64,000 nucleotides of DNA from Mesobacillus jeotgali (GTDB lineage: Bacteria > Bacillota > Bacilli > Bacillales > Cytobacillaceae), in contig NZ_FVZC01000009.1 in assembly GCF_900166585.1 (NCBI RefSeq), forward strand, positions 1,251,444-1,315,443, given 5' to 3'. The first letter of the stretch is position 1, and every line of letters starts with the position of its first letter. Position numbers and translations under genes: made by a program. The notes below the pieces were generated by a model. That model had not been told where the DNA came from. It was given only the letters and a program-made list of their open reading frames with translations, and made no database searches. Below, piece after piece: positions 62,514 to 64,000 of this stretch.

Positions 62514-62617
62514 CACTTCCTGTTTCCCATACACGAAACTGCCAGTGATTACCGCCATTAATTTTATAAAATGTTCTGCAATATAAGAACAAATTCATTT
62601 TTTGGAGGGCTTTTATA

Positions 62618-64000
62618 ATGAAAAGCACGAAGGTTTTCATCTTAGTTGCATCGATAAGCCTCGTTCTTGCCCTTACTGCGGCCGGCGTGTTCAGAAATGA
62701 ACCTGGGAATAGCAGCAACTATGGAGCAAAAACTAATTCGTCTGGACAGCAAGTCATGAAGATTAAGGCAATGGCAAATGTAAATAATGTGACGATAGGA
62801 GAGAGTATCAAGAAGCAACTAGATACCCAAGAAGAGGTCACACTTATTTTTCATAATAAGAAAGATACAAGCCATTATTATGACCATGAAGCAACGGTAG
62901 ATTTCGCAATCGAACCAAGCGCTGAAGAAATCGATGAAATCACCCGTGACATTAACGGCTGGGTGATTAAACATTTAAATTCGATCTATATTTTCAGGTC
63001 CACAGTGATGGAAACACCAGAAATGATTGAGTATTTTAACCAAAGAGAAAATATTGAGTATGCAGAGCCTAATTTTATTTTAATGCAAAATGATGTTAAT
63101 GGACCAAATGATCTACTTTACCAGGAGAAATATCAGTGGAATCTGCCGGTAATCGGAACGGAACAAGGCTGGAATATTACCCGCGGAAAGGAAGACATAA
63201 AAATAGCGGTTGTTGACACCGGAGTTGATCTGAACCACCCTGAATTAAGGAACCGCCTCGTGGCAGGCTACAATGTGATTGATGAAGAAGCTGAGCCTGA
63301 TGATGACAATGGCCACGGAACCCATGTTGCCGGGATCATTGCATCAGAAACGAATAACAATGAAGGTGTTGCAGGTATGACTTGGTTCAGCAAAATCATG
63401 CCTGTTAAAGCCATGGGAGCTAAAGGATATGGAACAACATTTGATATTGCAAAAGGAATCGTATGGGCAGTTGACCATGGAGCAGATGTCATTAACATGA
63501 GCCTGGGTAATTACCAGCCATCAAAGGTTTTGGAAGAGGCTGTCCAATATGCGTTTGAAAAGGATGTTGTTTTGGTATCTGCAGCCGGTAATGACAGCTC
63601 CAATCAGCCAACCTATCCATCGGCATACCCAGAAGTGTTAAGTGTTGCGGCCGTTGATTATAATGGTAACAGAGCAAGCTTTTCCAATTACGGTGACTAT
63701 ATTGACATTGCTGCTCCAGGCGTTTATATACCCAGCACTTATTTCAACGAGCAATACGCTGCCCTTTCAGGAACTTCCATGGCCGCCCCTCATGTCGCAG
63801 GACTGGCCGCATTGATAAAATCAGCAAATCCAGATTTGAAAAGTTCCCAGATTATCGACATCATAAAGAAGTCCGCCATTGACCTTGGCGAACAGGGAAA
63901 GGACACTGATTATGGCAGCGGCTTAATTGATGTTAACTCAGCATTGCAGGAAGCGGACGTAGCAAAACCCGCACGAAAAGCGCCGCAAAAATCGTTATTT
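62618..64000 (+). CDS. S8 family serine peptidase (subtilase), 3' end cut by window
   Basis: The open frame runs from ATG 62618, behind TTGGAGGG, to the window end (461 codons seen). It has a signal peptide or anchor (KVFILVASISLVLALTAAGVF), an inhibitor-like propeptide to about residue 165 (with YFNQRENIEYAEPNFIL), and a subtilisin domain with Asp200 in VVDTGVDLNHP, His233 in NGHGTHVAGI and Ser387 in SGTSMAAPHVAGL. It is a secreted endopeptidase. Because the 3' end is missing, extra C-terminal domains cannot be excluded. Confidence 0.93.
   Translation, partial: MKSTKVFILVASISLVLALTAAGVFRNEPGNSSNYGAKTNSSGQQVMKIKAMANVNNVTIGESIKKQLDTQEEVTLIFHNKKDTSHYYDHEATVDFAIEPSAEEIDEITRDINGWVIKHLNSIYIFRSTVMETPEMIEYFNQRENIEYAEPNFILMQNDVNGPNDLLYQEKYQWNLPVIGTEQGWNITRGKEDIKIAVVDTGVDLNHPELRNRLVAGYNVIDEEAEPDDDNGHGTHVAGIIASETNNNEGVAGMTWFSKIMPVKAMGAKGYGTTFDIAKGIVWAVDHGADVINMSLGNYQPSKVLEEAVQYAFEKDVVLVSAAGNDSSNQPTYPSAYPEVLSVAAVDYNGNRASFSNYGDYIDIAAPGVYIPSTYFNEQYAALSGTSMAAPHVAGLAALIKSANPDLKSSQIIDIIKKSAIDLGEQGKDTDYGSGLIDVNSALQEADVAKPARKAPQKSLF

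Larger units (their letters stand above)
62035..62617. other. Divergent intergenic region between parE and the subtilase
   Basis: The 580-base gap holds no credible gene. It contains the LexA-like box and the terminator-like hairpin listed separately, an AT-rich stretch at 62290-62400, and the subtilase ribosome site TTGGAGGG at 62603-62610. Confidence 0.7.

Overview
The window reads as a chromosomal segment of an aerobic, spore-forming, low-GC Gram-positive bacterium of the Bacillaceae. I base this on strong AGGAGG-type ribosome sites with many GTG/TTG starts, a TnrA-like regulator, GlnR/TnrA, CcpA (cre) and LexA-type DNA boxes, CotF-type spore coat proteins, type II pantothenate kinase and many small proteins with Bacillus relatives. 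A Mesobacillus/Cytobacillus-like species fits best, but the species cannot be fixed from sequence alone.

Region 1 (1-24,471) is dominated by carboxylic acid and alcohol oxidation. The 3' end of an R2-like ligand-binding oxidase is followed by an aldehyde dehydrogenase, an iron alcohol dehydrogenase and an acyl-CoA dehydrogenase. After an interlude (M42 peptidase, superoxide dismutase, DUF3892 protein) comes a plus-strand catabolic cluster at 7,494-24,471: three acyl-CoA dehydrogenases, two short-chain dehydrogenases, a two-subunit MaoC hydratase, a thiolase, an APH-type kinase, a ComB-like domain fused in frame to an esterase, an acyl-CoA ligase, and a complete Liv-type ABC importer (LivH, M, G, F and a lipoprotein binding protein). 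Two copies of a TetR-type palindrome and a consensus cre site lie inside the cluster, so it looks like one substrate-induced, glucose-repressed catabolic unit. The kinase plus ACAD10/11-type dehydrogenase suggests 4-hydroxyacyl-CoA breakdown through a phosphorylated intermediate.

Region 2 (24,661-30,100): pantothenate kinase, a luciferase-like oxidoreductase, and a nitrogen block (amt and tnrA, each with a GlnR/TnrA box), two tiny genes missing from ordinary ORF calls, and a DDAH-family hydrolase. Region 3 (30,243-30,950) is a 52-bp minisatellite of about 14 units. Region 4 (31,200-53,900) is ordinary accessory and housekeeping content: alanine symporter, patatin, GH18 enzyme, YebC-type regulator, erythromycin esterase homologue, a mirror-image pair of CotF modules, MscS channel, second aldehyde dehydrogenase, two MFS transporters, nucleoside hydrolase, flavin reductase and amino acid permease. 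Region 5 (53,900-64,000): a 660-bp AT-rich gap, a bacterial stay-green homologue, a secreted protein, a second alanine symporter, topoisomerase IV (parE-parC, with a LexA-like box upstream), and a subtilase cut by the window end.

The intergenic DNA is unusually rich in small repeats: a 21-bp phased array (366-470), a roughly 51-bp degenerate array (4,746-4,870), two copies of a 185-bp MITE-like element placed just after stop codons, and the 52-bp minisatellite.
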